A stretch of DNA of 64,000 nucleotides, from positions 45,285,283 to 45,349,282 of the forward strand of contig JAIUCV010000003.1 of the NCBI GenBank assembly GCA_026724425.1. The letters are read 5' to 3'. Both the position numbers and the translations under genes were made by a program. The notes below the pieces were generated by a model. That model saw only the letters and a program-made list of their open reading frames with translations. It was not told the DNA's origin and made no database searches. This stretch comes from Erythrophleum ivorense. Taxonomy: Eukaryota > Streptophyta > Magnoliopsida > Fabales > Fabaceae. Each line of letters opens with the position of its first letter. Positions within the stretch are counted from its first letter, which is position 1. Positions 36,222 through 48,964 of the stretch are shown in pieces.

Positions 36222-36609
36222 TAAAAATAAGATGTTCATCTTTGTACCCCACCTTATTGAGATCCACCTGGATAAACCCTAACTCATCAATTCGAAAGCC
36301 ATTCTTATTATCAACCCATTTACAACCAAAGATTGGCACTTAAAATAAAATGTAGTCCAACTCCCATATGCATTCAATTATCCCGAAGTATGACATATTT
36401 TTATAGATAGGGTTTTTGTCTTTAACACTTGAAACATGCATAGACTGAGCTATAAGAGTTACACTACTATTTTGCATTATGCTCCGATCATCCTGCGCTT
36501 TTGTATAGAATGTGTAGCCATTGATGAGATAACTAGTGTAAGAGAGCACATGCAGAATTGGACCTCTTTCCAACCATCTCAAATTTTCAAAGATTGCATT
36601 AGGATTCAT
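36222..36609 (-). pseudogene. CACTA transposase-associated DUF4216, N-terminal part
   Basis: Reads NLRWLERGPILHVLSYTSYL, INGYTFYTKAQDD, MSYFGIIECIWELDYI, then after one stop (about 36340) VPIFGCKWVDNKNGFRIDE and VDLNKVGYKDEHLIFTS. This is the N-terminal half of DUF4216, continued at 32483 after the LTR1 insertion. Confidence 0.8.
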
Positions 36610-36649
36610 ATCTAACCCCCTAACAATGTGATTTCTAAACTAGTTTATA

Positions 36650-38730
36650 AAAAGCTGGTCATGTTCTTTTGATATCTAATTTTCATTCTTATTGAGGTTC
36701 AAGCTTCTAAGTATCTCCTTGTACTTCCACACATATGGCTTAACCTTATCAGAGTTGTGTAGAACATACAAGCATGCTTGTTCCCACTCTATACTTGTGA
36801 TGTTAACTATTTCATTTCCCATAATCCCTTCCCCAGTAATTCTTCCCATGTGTCGAGATACCGAAAGCCCAATATTTTTGACATTAGATAGGTATTCAAT
36901 ATATAATTCAATAGCTTCTTTGACTATGTACTACTCAATAATGCAACCTTCTAGTTGACTTCGATTTTTTACATACCCTTTTAATATCTTCATATAATGC
37001 TCAACTGGATATATCCATCTCAAATAGGTTGGGCCACACATCTGTGTCTCTCTAACCAAGTGAACAGTTAGGTAAACCATTATGTCAAAGAATGAGGCAG
37101 GAAATACATCTCAAGCTTACATAAAGTGACTACAATTTGTCTTTGCAATGCCTGTAATTTTGTGGGGTCAATCACTTTGCTACAAATGGACTTGAAGAAC
37201 AAGTATAGTTTAGTGATTGTCCCTCACACCTTCTTGGGCAAAATAGAGCATAGAGCCACTAAAATAAAATTCTCCATTAGAATATGGCAATCATGAAACT
37301 TAAGACCTTTAAATTTTAAACCTTTCATTAATATAAGCTTTCTAATGTTTAAAATACCCTCTGGTACTTTGACTCCATCAAGAAATTCACAAAAAGAAAA
37401 TTTTTCTTTCCTTAATGAAGTATGAGTTGTTGGGGGTAGATAAGTATATGACATCCTTCCTTCACCAGTGTCAATTCTCCCCTTATTCCTAAAGTAACTA
37501 AGTCCAACCTTGCCTTAATGCCATCTTTGGTCTTCCTTGGCACATTGAGTAACATACTAATTACACTGTTACATACATTTTTCTCTATATGCATTACATC
37601 AAGGAAATGTCTCATATTCAAAGACTTTTAATATGGCAATTTAAAGAAAATAGAAATTTTCTTCATCCACTTGTCCTAAGGTCTCTCGCAAAAGGTTTGT
37701 CAAAATTATTATGCAAATCCTTTAACTTCTCATATAGTTACTCACCAGTTAATGGCAAAGGTGCACTACCTTCCTTTATATTCCCATCGAAAGCTTTTCT
37801 CCACTACCAGTAATGATGTCTTGGAGGCAAAAATTTGCAATGCCCAAGGAAGACATTTTTTACACAATGTTCCAACTACATGGAATGTGTGCCCTCCTCG
37901 CAAATAGGGCATCCACAATGTCCTTTGATACTATATCCTGACAAATTACCATATGCTAAAAAGTCATTAATTGTTCCAAATAGCATAGCTCATAAATTGA
38001 ATCTTTCCTCCCTATACCTATCATATACCTTCATTCCCAGCTCCTACATTAGCTTTAAATCTTTAATTAGAGGAGCCAAGTATACATTTATATCATTTCT
38101 AGGTTACTTGGGCCCAAAGATTAGCATAGACAATATCATAAACTTGTGCCTCATGCATAACCATGAAGGTAAGTTATAAATCACCAAAATCATAGGTTAT
38201 GTACTATGGGTACTACTTTGGACATCATGCAAGTTCATTCCATCGGTAGCTAATGCAAGTTCACAAGCCATGTATTATGGGTACAACTTTAACACCAATG
38301 ACAATTTTGTGAATTTAGCATAGCCAGAATATAATGATTTTTCTACATCACTTTTCAACCTCTCAAATATTTAAGGACAATCCTAAAAATCCTCTTCAAT
38401 CGTATTTACCATCTCTTCAAGACGATCAGTCTCATATGTACTTGTGTCGAAGTCGTTTGAGGCACAACTCCCACTATACTCCCAATTATTATGCTTATCC
38501 TTTGTCTCGCCATGCTTTGTCCAACATGTATATAATTTTGGTCAATCCCATTATACACTAAATAATCGTCCAACTCAGCTACATTAATTTACTTCACATG
38601 GTAGTAATTTAGACAAGGGAATATAATTTTACTAGGATCTTTTGCATGCTCAACTTCAAACCTAATAAACTCTTTCACTCCATTTACATATTCCCTAGAC
38701 AGATGATCCGTAGTCATCCATCTTTGGCCC
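36650..38730 (-). pseudogene. CACTA transposase (Tnp2/DUF4218) remnants
   Basis: Pieces in the expected order on the minus strand. A transposon-associated N-terminal segment lies at about 38560-38720 (REYVNGVKEFIRFEVEHA). The Tnp2 C-terminal part is at 37224-37621, with MNMRHFLDVMHIEKNVCNSV, ARLDLVTLGIRGEL, SFCEFLDGVKVPEG and LKFHDCHILMENFI. DUF4218 is at about 36690-37130 (EAIELYIEYL). Frames change and stops occur many times. Tnp2 cuts and joins the element ends in functional relatives; this copy cannot. Confidence 0.75.
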
Positions 38731-38894
38731 ATACCTTTTATATTTAACAAGAACCAATTTGAGAAAAATGTGGTTAGTGACTCCTAATATGTTTGGACTC
38801 CTACCTATTACTCTATTAAATATTGCCCAAATATATAAGTTTTTTAATTGCTCTTTTGTTTCAATCCATATCTTAAAAAAAATTGGTAGCATGA

Positions 38895-39640
38895 CGACTT
38901 AAAAATAGAAGTTTCCCAGGCTAAGCCTTCTCTTCAAACTAAAACTACCATATTAATCTAATAGTGCATAATAACATAGCAATGAATTGTCAAATAATTC
39001 ATGCATGAATTGCCAAATACTTATTCTTCTAGCTACCATCTCTTCTGCCATTGTCATTACTAACTATTGATATAATATTTTCCCAACCCCACTAGTCACG
39101 ATATTGATTCTAAACCATCATATCTTTATTTTAAATTAAAATAAATGTTTTTATCAAATTCAAAGTTTTATTTCCAATCATATTTGTATGTCCTTTTACA
39201 TATTTCCTACATACTCTTATAGTCATTTGAATGTTAACAAATGAAAACACACGATTGTTCAACCCAAAAGGCATCAACATTGTCAAAGGTTTTGAGTTTG
39301 CTAATGTTCATTTGCCTACTAGTCGAACAACCAGTAAATCATTTCAAATGTGAGTGAATGCATGAAGAACAACAAGTAAATCATTCGAAATTAAAGAACC
39401 AAAAAAGAAATTGACATATGGGGTAGAAGAACATGAGCTGTAAAGAGGAAGAGGGAGGAGGCCGAATCAACTAGTAAAGCGTGAACTAATGCCACTAGTA
39501 TGAAAGATACCAGAAAAGGAAGGAAGCCACAAAAAATGAGGAGAGAACCACTGAGGACAAAGATAATGGGTAGGGGTGGTGGAGAGTTTATGACCATGCA
39601 TAAGCTTATGCATTTATGGAAACATCGTTTTGCAAACTAT
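38895..39640 (-). other. CACTA left-over 5' region
   Basis: Non-coding sequence between the transposase remnants and the right subterminal array. The short open frames on both strands have no recognisable motif. Confidence 0.5.
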
Positions 39641-39987
39641 ATTGATGGGAAAAATAATTTTAAAAATACATTAGTTGGCAATTGTATGAAAAACCGCCAA
39701 CTTTAGTTGAATTTAGTTTGCGGTTATAAAATAACCACCAACATTGATCTAACTTTAGTTATCTATTACTTAAAAACTGCCAACAAAACTCAATTACATT
39801 TTTAAATATTTTATTAGCAAAAAATATATAGTTCGCGGTTTTTGAGAAATTGTGAACTATGTACATTATAGTTAGTGGTTTTTATAAAACTGCTAATTTG
39901 TTGGTGATTTTTATACTAACCGCTAACAAATTTATTTTATTTAGTGGTTTATTAAGAACCGACAATGAATGTGTGCCAACATATCTT
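39641..39987. repeat. CACTA right subterminal repeat array
   Basis: Diverged copies of the motif seen at the left end, in both orientations: TTAGTTGGCAATT, AAACCGCCAACTTTAGTTG, AACTGCCAACAAAACT and TTAGTGGTTTTTATAAAACTGC. The terminal inverted repeat follows at 39988-40002. Confidence 0.7.
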
Positions 39988-40005
39988 ATTTCTATGGTAG
40001 TGTTG

Positions 40006-40559
40006 TAGGGAAAGGGAGTTGGCTAGAGGAAGCAACTTGTGACTTTGAAAGCTTATCAATGAAATCTTTTGAATTTGAAGAAATTGTAGCATAATTTCTA
40101 TATGCTTTGGCTCTACATTTTGATACTGTTAGAGTGTACCTCAAGAAGCTATGTTTTTTAAATAATGGTTGCTGTAAATGAGGTTGCATGCGTTGTCATA
40201 TTTTTCAGGCAATTTGTTAGTTTCTATTCTTGGGGGCTGATTGGTAGTAATTTCAATTAAGAAAGTTGTGGTAATGTTTTTGGACATATAGTAAATGTTA
40301 CCGTTTTTAGATGATTTTCTCATGTATTTAAGCACTTGTTATAAAAAAGTTTATTTAGACTTTTAACTCATATTTTCTTTCCTTTGTTTCTATCTGCTGC
40401 TAAACTCTATAAAATCACTAACAAATGTGAGGATGTACCTATTATTCACAAGCCAAAATACATATATATGTTTAAATATCAAAGAGTTGGTAGAATATAC
40501 ATGGCATTTAAACCTTAATTATATGTAGGATCACATCTCATTATACAAACTCAAAGTTT
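40006..40559. other. Non-coding flank to the right of the CACTA element
   Basis: AT-rich, no gene seen. It precedes the start of the duplicated receptor-kinase 3' flank. Confidence 0.5.
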
Positions 40560-42830
40560 TACTAGCTGCAATATCTCTTTCAATTGAAAAAGCTAAAATA
40601 TATTTTTCATTAATGTAGACTCTCAAGATTTTCAATAGGTAGCTCTAACCATTGTTTCTACAAAAATCTTTTACCTTTAAGTATTAGGCTTTTGATGTGT
40701 TTATTGCATTTAATAAAATATTTATGGTTATTGTCCCTCCCTCTAATGCTAAGTTTGAACTGTAAATGTAGGATGCTCTTTGAGTATTTGTTCCACTCCC
40801 CATCTATTTATAATCCCAAAAAAGAGATACCCATCTCCATTCTTGTACTATTAGATCCTCTCCAAATTGGGCAAAGTAATAATCAAAGAACACTATTATT
40901 TCTATTATTAGGATTAGGGGTATGCATGGGCAGGATTTGCTTTAGCCCGAGTCCCAGCCCGATTTCAACTTTTGGACAAAAACGTCTCGGGTCTAGCCTG
41001 AACTTGGCTCGATTATTATAAGGCCAGGGATGGGCTAATGGGCCAATTTTTTTTGAAGAAAAAATTTAAAATTTTAGAAATTTATATTTTTATATTTGTT
41101 CAATTATTTTGAGCATATAATCACTTTTATATATATATATTTAAAATTTATGCAATATATATGAAAAAAATATGGGTTCAAGAGAGAAAATAGACAGAAA
41201 ATGCAAATATAAAAGTTAAAATTTTAAAAAATATATATTTTCTAATTTTATTTTTCTTATATGAATGTGATAATTATACTTAAAATAAGTCAGACATAGA
41301 TTTTAAAAAAAAATATACATTTTCTAATTTTATTTTTCTTATATGAATGTGATAATTATACTTAAAATAAGTCAGACATAAATCTTGACTCCTTTAATTA
41401 TCCATAATTTATAAAATGTTTAAAATGTTTGGCTAAAATTATAAAAAGACCTTTAAAAAAAGAATTCTTTTTAATTTAGTCATTATCTTTTTATATATAA
41501 ATATATATATACCTCGAATTAGACCGGGCCAAGCCTAATAGGGCCAAAAGATTATTTCGAAATTTGTCTCAACCAAACCTTGTTTTAATTTTTTTTTAAT
41601 TTTCTCGACCCGTCCCGACCCGTCCCGATCTAATAGTGCTTAGGCCAATCGGGTCAAGCAAACTTTGTACACCCCTAGGTAGGACTATAGCATAATAAAT
41701 AGAAAATTTCTCTACTAGCTAAGGCGTGTAGGATTGGGCATGCCATAGAAACATAACCAATTCACCTCCTAAGGTGATTATTATTTTCTGGTAAATTATT
41801 GCAAAATGGTTTATATCTAATTAGTTGTGCAAGTTTTGTCTCCTCGTCCTTTGGGAATATGTTATTAACATAGTAGAAAGAAAGAAAAAACAAAAACAAA
41901 AATGATGTTTGCTATTAAATTTTTTATTAAAAATTTGATAACAAATATTTAAAGAATTCTACTTATTATTTTAAAAAATCACATTTTTAATTAATTTGTG
42001 ACATTAGCATACTCCACACACACCATCTTCAATAAAGGATGAAGTAAACTCACAGAGTGTGCATGTTAATGGGACATTCGAAGTGCTAGAATGAGGATGG
42101 CAGTATATAGATATTTTCTTTGATTTGATCTTCTGTTGATATCTTTGATTGGAATTTAAACTCCCAAGGTAAAATGCACATCGCAAGCCTTCTTTCGATC
42201 TTCATTGCCTATTAACATTAGTAGCAATTAGCACTAGAGAAGGGATCCCTTCTTGTAATGTATTGTATGTACTAAGAGAGAAATAAAAAGGAAAAGAGAA
42301 ATAAGGTATTCACAGGATAAATTAGATTCAAAAGAAAATATATAGAATTGAGGGAGGATTTTGGACAAAGGATTGAAAAAAATGCAAACCAACATGATGA
42401 CATAAAACAGAGACTCTTCAAAGTAGTGCCCCACGATAAGAAGAACGATAGTGCACCTTGATTATAGTCATAGCATGTCACTATACCGTAATGACTCGGG
42501 TTACCAAGCATAGAATATCATTCTCTGTCCCGATTGGTGGGTCAATGAAGAAATATACTTTACGCCAAACGTTGTTTTAGGTGAATAATCACGTGAAATC
42601 CACAGACCACAGCTAATAACATCTTTCTATGGCTCAAATCCCACGTAAAATTAAGATTTGTTGAAAAAAATAGTAGACCCATTTAGTCTGCTTTCGACTC
42701 CAGAGCGCGAGCCCCCATCCTAGAACTAAGGTTTGAATCACCTGTGACAGGTGGTTGGAGGAGACTCACATTATTTCGACCTTTTGTGTGTGTGTGTGTA
42801 TCCTTTATTAACAATAGGTGTATGATTTTT
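40560..42830 (+). repeat. Receptor-kinase 3' flank, duplicated unit B (gene lost)
   Basis: Aligns with the 3' UTR and flank of the intact gene (15040-15540) and further on with unit C (48500-49382 and 53912-54190). Shared markers are TTGATGTGTTTATTGCATTTAAT, the GTGTAGGATTGGGCATG segment and CAATTAGCACTAGAGAA. No exon of the kinase is left. It is interrupted by a MITE at 40915. The piece ends near a GT repeat at 42785. Confidence 0.7.
40915..41677. mobile_element. Non-autonomous DNA transposon (probably hAT-like) in unit B
   Basis: A 763-bp insertion with terminal inverted repeats TAGGGGTATGCA and, reversed, TAGGGGTGTACA. The homologous places in unit A (about 15312) and unit C (about 48296) lack it. 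Target duplication is weak: ATTAGGAT versus GGTAGGAC, 5 of 8. Internally, an 82-bp unit ending in TAAGTCAGACATA is duplicated in tandem (about 41241-41404). Non-coding. Confidence 0.6.
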
Positions 42831-43039
42831 TTTTTTGGATTATTTTTGGAAATAAGTGTATGGTTTAAAAATTAAATTATATATTTATTAAAACATTATA
42901 TACTTTTTATATTTTAACTAAAAATTTTAATAATAAAGGTATAAATAATTGTAATTAAATCTAATCATTTATCTAAAATGTTGCAAAAATACTCGGAAGT
43001 TCATATACCCTAAACTGTCTTTTATATTTTCAAAATTAC
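42831..43039. other. AT-rich spacer before the pseudogene
   Basis: No feature recognised apart from A/T runs. It lies between unit B and the pseudogene promoter-proximal sequence. Confidence 0.5.
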
Positions 43040-46000
43040 AAATACTATGAACCAAATACTAATATGATGCTGTGATATATAACTCTACTACTGTAACGGA
43101 AGTATTGCTTGCAGAGTCGGACAACCACAGTAGAACAGTTTAATGGTTACCCTTGAAAACATTCCAAAACCCATATTCTGCCCCCAGTTCGAATAATTAT
43201 CAGGTTTTGATGGGATTGGGTAAAATGCTAGGTGGTTATATACTTTTCTTATATATTTGTTCTCTTGTACTGTTCTGGTCTGTGCTTTGGACACCATTAC
43301 ACCATCTCTGTTGATCAAAGAACCTGAAACACTAAGCTCAAATAACAACATGCTCACGGTGGGATTCTTTAGTCCTCAGAATTTCATAAATCGCTATCTG
43401 GGAATTTGGTTTATGTCTGAATCCTCTGTCGTTTGGGTAGCTAACCGAAATGACCCACTAACAGTTTCTTCTGGGATTCTCACAATATCAGAGAATGGCA
43501 ATTTTGTTGTTTTGAATGGGCAAAAACAGGTTGTTTGGTCAACTAATGTTTCAAATATAGCAACCAATTCCAGTGCCTAGCTTTTAGATTCTGGAAACCT
43601 AGTCCTTATAGATGGAACTGCGGGAAAAGTGGTGTGGCAGAGTTTCCAGCATTCTTGTAATACATTATTACAAGAAATGAAACTCAGTACTAAGCCAAAA
43701 ACAGGCGAGAAAGTGCAAATTACATCATGGAAAGGTACATTTGATCCATCCTAAGGAAGATCGTCATCCAGTCCTGAACCTCGTAATATTACTCTAGGTG
43801 TTCATCTGGGAAGAAAATCGCTCTTACTGGCGGTGTAGACCCTGGAACGGCCGAGGCTTTCTTGGGATAATTGATATGCCTTCTTTGTCATTCCTTGATG
43901 GGTTTCGTTGGAAGAAAGGGAAGGGACTTTCGCCTTATATTTTGATTTCGCAGACAAGTCTACATTGAGAACTTATACGTTAAATTCTCAAGGTAAAATA
44001 GAACAACGACTCTGGAATTTCCTGACAAAGATATGGGAACTTGAGTAGATAAGTGAAGATTCCGAGTGCGATGTTTATGGCACATGTGGCCCATCTGAGG
44101 TCTGCCATTCTGAGAGCTCACCAATCTGCAGCTGCTTGAGAGGGTTTGAACAAAGAGCAAAGAAGAATGGGAAAGGCAGAACTGAACCAGTGGGTGTGTG
44201 AGAAGGGAAGCACTTCAGTGTGAGAGGGTCAATAATGGTTCTCAAGCTAGAAAAGCAGATGGGTTTCTGAAGCTGGAGAGGGCAAAAGTACCAGATTTTG
44301 CGGAGTGGTTACCAATTAGACATCAGCAAAATCTAGATTGCAGAACTTCATGCCCGAATAATTGCTCTCGCGTAGCTTATGCATATGATGAAGGCCACGG
44401 CTGTATGCTTTGGGGTGCAGACTTACTTGACATACAAAGCTTCTCGGATGGAAGGGTTGATCTTTACATACGTTTAGCCTCCTCAGAACTAGTTACCTTT
44501 TTAAATCAGAGGAAATTCTATGATGCACCTATACTTTAAAAACAGATCAGGTTCGTGTCCAATATGTATTCAACAATTATATCGGATGTGATACAACACT
44601 CCAAATTTTATTAAAGTATTATATATTTTGATACATGGCTATGCATGTATCATGTTGTGTCTCGTACCGGTGCCAGTAAGTGTTTCTTTGCTTAGGTGCA
44701 ATTTTTGGTTATTGTTAGATTCTTCAATAGAATTATAATACATGATGGAAATTTTTTCTAAAGAGTTCATAATATGGTGCTGAATTACAAAACAAGTTCA
44801 CATGCTATATTCATTGGTAAATTTGATGGCAAATATCTAATAAACTTTATCCTTTTTGATCTCTTCTGACAATCATATTCAGTATAGTGTTGAACTTATT
44901 GTCAGACTATCTAAATTTTCTTCTTCTGTTCTTTAATACAGACGAAGAAAGGAACATGACAACAATTATTATAATTACAGTTCCAACAGGGATAATTCTC
45001 ATTACTGCCTCTTGATATTTCTTATGGAAAAGAATGTCAAAGCAGAAAGGCAATATACTGCACTGTATTGTAAGAGTTCGTTAGGGGTTCAATGGTTTTG
45101 TTTCTTATTGTTAAGCTTTAGCCTGTGTGAGAACCCGATGTGCAGAATGTCCAGGATGCATGGGAAGGGAAGGAAATGAAGTTGACTTGTCAAAGCAGAA
45201 CCTTGCAGCTGCCACATATCCATTTTTCTTCATTTTTGCAACTTTACGGATATATCCTCCTTCCATTTACTTTAAGCTGGCTTTTCGGTCATTACCTCCC
45301 AAACCTCTGCAGCACATATCACTTCCAGTTGAGAAAAACACAGAGACAGACCAGAAACTCTGCATCTTCATCTCTGATGTGCTGGATGCTGCTGAACGTT
45401 GCTTCTTCTCCTCCTTCGAACTGTGAATTACTCTTTACTCCATCTTTAGCAAATTACTCCATTCAAGTCGCATAGAAGCTCCCTGCTGGACGAACTGTAT
45501 GTTGAGTAAACGCTGCAAATTTTCCTCCTCTGTTCAGCGCCACATTACTACTCTGTTCAGCATTGGTTTCTCTGCTTCTTCGAGCTACTGAAACGTTGGT
45601 TTTGCTGCTTCTTTAAGCTGTGAATTTGCTTTAGTTGAGCTGCTTCACTCAGTCGCACAACTCTTTCTGCTGGACGAAGGCTGGATTGATCAGAAAACTG
45701 CACTGTAATTCCCCCCCGTTCAGCGCTGGTTTGGTCCGAATTTCAGCTGCAAGTTGCTCCTTGAATCTATTCCATTTTTGGCTGCTGGATACTGGTGAAA
45801 TCACACCAGAAAGTCACCCTTCCAGGTCTGAAATTCTGCCATATGAATTGATTTTGCTGGGTTCATCTTCCTCCCCTTTTCACGCCATATTGTTCTGCTG
45901 TTTTGATGTCCAGTACAGCCCACTTCCTCCTTGTTTGAGTTGGGCTTCAAGGCTGTGTGTGTGTGGCAGGAGAGTGACGCTGTACGGTGTTTTTAAGCCT

Positions 46001-48185
46001 GGAATTTCTGAAGTATGTGTTGCTTTCTTGGTCAACTTCTCATGCGTCCCCCCTCCCCTATTTATTAATGTTATGATACGTTTATGTGCTGGCCAGCAAG
46101 GGAGGTCCTGCGCAAAAGGAAAAGTGATGCAAGAAGATGATTCTGGTTGAAAAATTATGACTTCATTCATACTGAATTGTATGTCCACTCTCCTATACGT
46201 AAATTCCTCCCAAAATTCTGCATATATATATATACCTATTTTAATTAAAGACCAAACCCCACTGTGCTCTTTTCTTACTTGTTAAATCATATTTATGCAG
46301 AATAAACTTCCCTTCAAAGTGTGGCTGCAGATTAAAGATGGTATGCATTTCCTTTAGTTTTCGAATTTGGGTTTAGCTCCTAAATGGAACCAAGGAAATG
46401 AGAGCACAAAATATGTATATGGAAAAATATTGTACAAGTTTGGAAGATGTAAAAATTAGTAGCGGAATAATTGTTTTTAAAATCAGATAAGTTCTATATA
46501 GGATCAGTGGAATGATGCCTCCTCTAAAAATCTAATGAACGGGTATTGTAGGAAATTCTGAAGGTTGAGGCATAGCTGAGAAAAGGGCTCAGGAAATCTC
46601 TATAAAAATCTTAGAAGGTGAGTAAGTAATGCGGACCGTGAGACTCAGGAAATTCTTATTTCTGTTCCTAAGTTTCCTTGCAGTGTGTTAAAATTTTGAT
46701 TATCTATTTATAGAGATACACATTTCAATATTTTGTCATATATATGTTTACCAAAAATCAGTTCGAATGTGAATTTTTTTAAATCGATAGATGTTCAAAT
46801 TATCCGAAAATTTATTATGAAATTGATCTAGAAGGTATTCTGTCTGAGATGTTAAATAAAAAAATTACATGATTTTAGGAAGTTATCTGCTCAGAACCCT
46901 GTAGCTAACAGCAGTGGATGTTAGCCCTGGTGCACCATGATCTGTACCTCAGCTAGCAGGGGTGGTGTTAGCCCCGTGTGCAGGCCACCACACGCGGAGT
47001 CATTTTATTTTTGCAAGCTAAAAGCTTTGCGTCTGTAGTAATTTTCCTCGCGAGCTGTGTGCTCTGCGTCTGTTCCAATTGGTTCTGTTTAGATGCTTTC
47101 GGTGCATTTGGAGAAAGAATTTGTATAAACTCTATTCCATATGGTCTATATTTATATATATATGTAAACCTATTTGACCTATGTTTATTTTAAATAGGTT
47201 GGCATTGCTTATTCATTGAGTATCAAACTCATTGTTTTATAAATTAAATTTTTCAGAGAGCAATATGGACCCTACTCTACCCCCAGCAGCTTTCTAGTGT
47301 CATCTCTTGGGTGCTTCTTTTGACGAGCCTGCAGTTGCTCATGTGGGTGTATTTTGGTTGTGTGTGTATTTTGTTTGAAACTTTGTAAAACTTTGTAAAG
47401 TTAGCTCCACTGACTCATGGATGGGTCATCCCCACTCCCCGAAAATTTCTTTTGATTTGATTGGATATGGGTCATCCCTTTTGTTGTATTGTGTTGGCTG
47501 ACAATTTGTAGAAATATCGGGAGGTCTAATTTATAGAGGAGGCTCTGCCGAAATTTCTACAAATGTCCTCTAAAGAAAAGCTTATATGTTTTATAGGATT
47601 CAAATTAATACCCATAAGTATTTTCTCTATGTTTCCGCTTCTGCGTCAGAGTACTTAAATTGTGGGGTGTGACAGCCTAATTAAAATATAAGAGCACATA
47701 AAGTAAAACAAAACAGTAGAAAACTAATTCTATCACAAAATCTGAAACAACCATTTTTAGGGTAAAAATCTTTTATGAGTTTGTACTAACTAGTCCTTGA
47801 TCAACAAATAAAACACAAGAGCTTAAATATTAATTTCCATTTTATATATTTGATAAGGAGAATAAATGTTTGTTTGATAGTTGAAGTTAAATCTCCTTTT
47901 TTGTGCCCCTTTCTCTCTCTCTTTCATTATACATATGTATATATATGTTGGTACAAAAGAATTTTTTCTTATAGTTTAGATAGGATTCACAGAGGCTTTG
48001 TTATCTTACACAATAACTGGAACATTTGGTTTCAACATTTTTTTTATACAAATTATATGAGAACTTCAAATAGTAAATTCATAACTCTAGTAATTTGGTA
48101 TCAGAATAGCATTATATGTTTTTCCAATGAACAATAAAATAAAAGAAAAAAAGATGAATATGAAGGGAAATACAGGATATGCTTT
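43040..48185 (+). pseudogene. Truncated S-receptor kinase pseudogene (unit C)
   Basis: A close relative of the intact gene. It starts at ACTATGAACCAAATACTA (matching 10758), keeps the leader acceptor at about 43115, and follows exon 1 through lectin, EGF-like and PAN regions. Damage includes the stop TAG at 43578 (CAA in the intact gene), TAA at 43752, TAG at 44046 and several frameshifts between about 43780 and 44200. The membrane exon (44942-45049) keeps its exact 108-nt length but has TGA at 45013 and a GC instead of GT donor. Intron 2 holds a 2.5-kb solo LTR. Homology ends at about 48180, at the first kinase exon, and then jumps to the 3' flank, so all kinase exons are deleted. Confidence 0.9.
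45126..47674 (+). mobile_element. Solo LTR in the pseudogene intron (third LTR family)
   Basis: 2549 bp, TGTGAGAACCCGATG...GGGGTGTGACA, flanked by GCCTG (45121-45125) and GCCTA (47675-47679). The intact gene is continuous across the equivalent point (about 12808). TG/CA ends, a 5-bp duplication and no gag-pol suggest a solo LTR, perhaps of a Tekay/Del-type gypsy element. An open frame at 45635-46150 has no known domain and is probably fortuitous. Confidence 0.65.
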
Positions 48186-48964
48186 TACATTTTTTTTCCA
48201 CTCATCACCTATCTACAGTCCACCAAAAAGAGAAAAAAGTAATAAGAAATAGAAATGGGACAAAGTAATAATCAAAACACTATTATTTCTATTTCTAATA
48301 CTATAGCATAAGAAATAGAAATGCTCTCCACTAGCCAGAGTGTGTAGGATTGGACATGGCATACGAGCATAACCAATTCACCTGCTGACTTGGGGATTAT
48401 TGCTTTAAGGCAAATTGTTGCAAAAGGGTTTATTATCTATTTAGTTATGCGAGTTTGTCTCCTGCTTCTCTTGAGAAGAGGTTATAACACGACTAAGAAA
48501 GATTTAAGAAAAGAAAAAAGCACCTTTACTATCAATTTTTTTAATAAAAGATTTGATAACAAATATTTATAGAATTCTACTTATTATATAAAAACATCAC
48601 ATTTTTAATTAATTTGGAAAATTAGTGAAATCCACTAACACCATCTTCAACAAAGGCTGAAGTAGACTTAGAGAGCGCATGTTAATGGGAATTTGAAGTG
48701 CTTGAATGAGGAAGGCAATATATAGATATTTTCTTTTATTTGACCTTTTTGTTGATATCTTTGGTTGGGGTTTTGACTCCCAAGGTAAAATGCACATTGC
48801 GAGCCTTCTTCCATTTTCATGGCTTATTCACATCAGCAGCAATTAGCACTAGAGAATGGATCCTTTCTTGTATTTTATTGTATGTAATAGGAGAGAAATA
48901 AAAGGGTAAAGAGAAATAATGCATTCATAGGATAAATTAGAATAAAAAAAAAAAGTGATAGAAT

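Larger units (their letters stand above)
16958..40002 (-). mobile_element. CACTA (En/Spm) transposon carrying nested insertions
   Basis: The ends are CACTATGCCAGAAAA at 16958 and, on the minus strand, CACTACCATAGAAAT ending at 40002; 10 of 15 positions match. They are flanked by the 3-bp target duplication TTG (16955-16957 and 40003-40005) that CACTA transposases make. Subterminal arrays of GTTGGCAGTT-type repeats lie just inside both ends. The interior encodes, on the minus strand, remnants of the transposon-associated, Tnp2, DUF4218 and DUF4216 modules typical of plant CACTA elements. Removing the two LTR1 insertions leaves about 5.6 kb. All coding parts have stops, so it is no longer autonomous. 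Confidence 0.85.

Noticed and set aside
45635..46150. A 171-codon open frame as a gene
   Set aside because: It lies inside a solo LTR, has no known motif, and overlaps another open frame on the opposite strand.
45126..47674. Treating the sequence between unit C exons as a normal long intron
   Set aside because: The intact gene lacks it, and it has TG/CA ends with near-matching 5-bp flanks, so it is an insertion.
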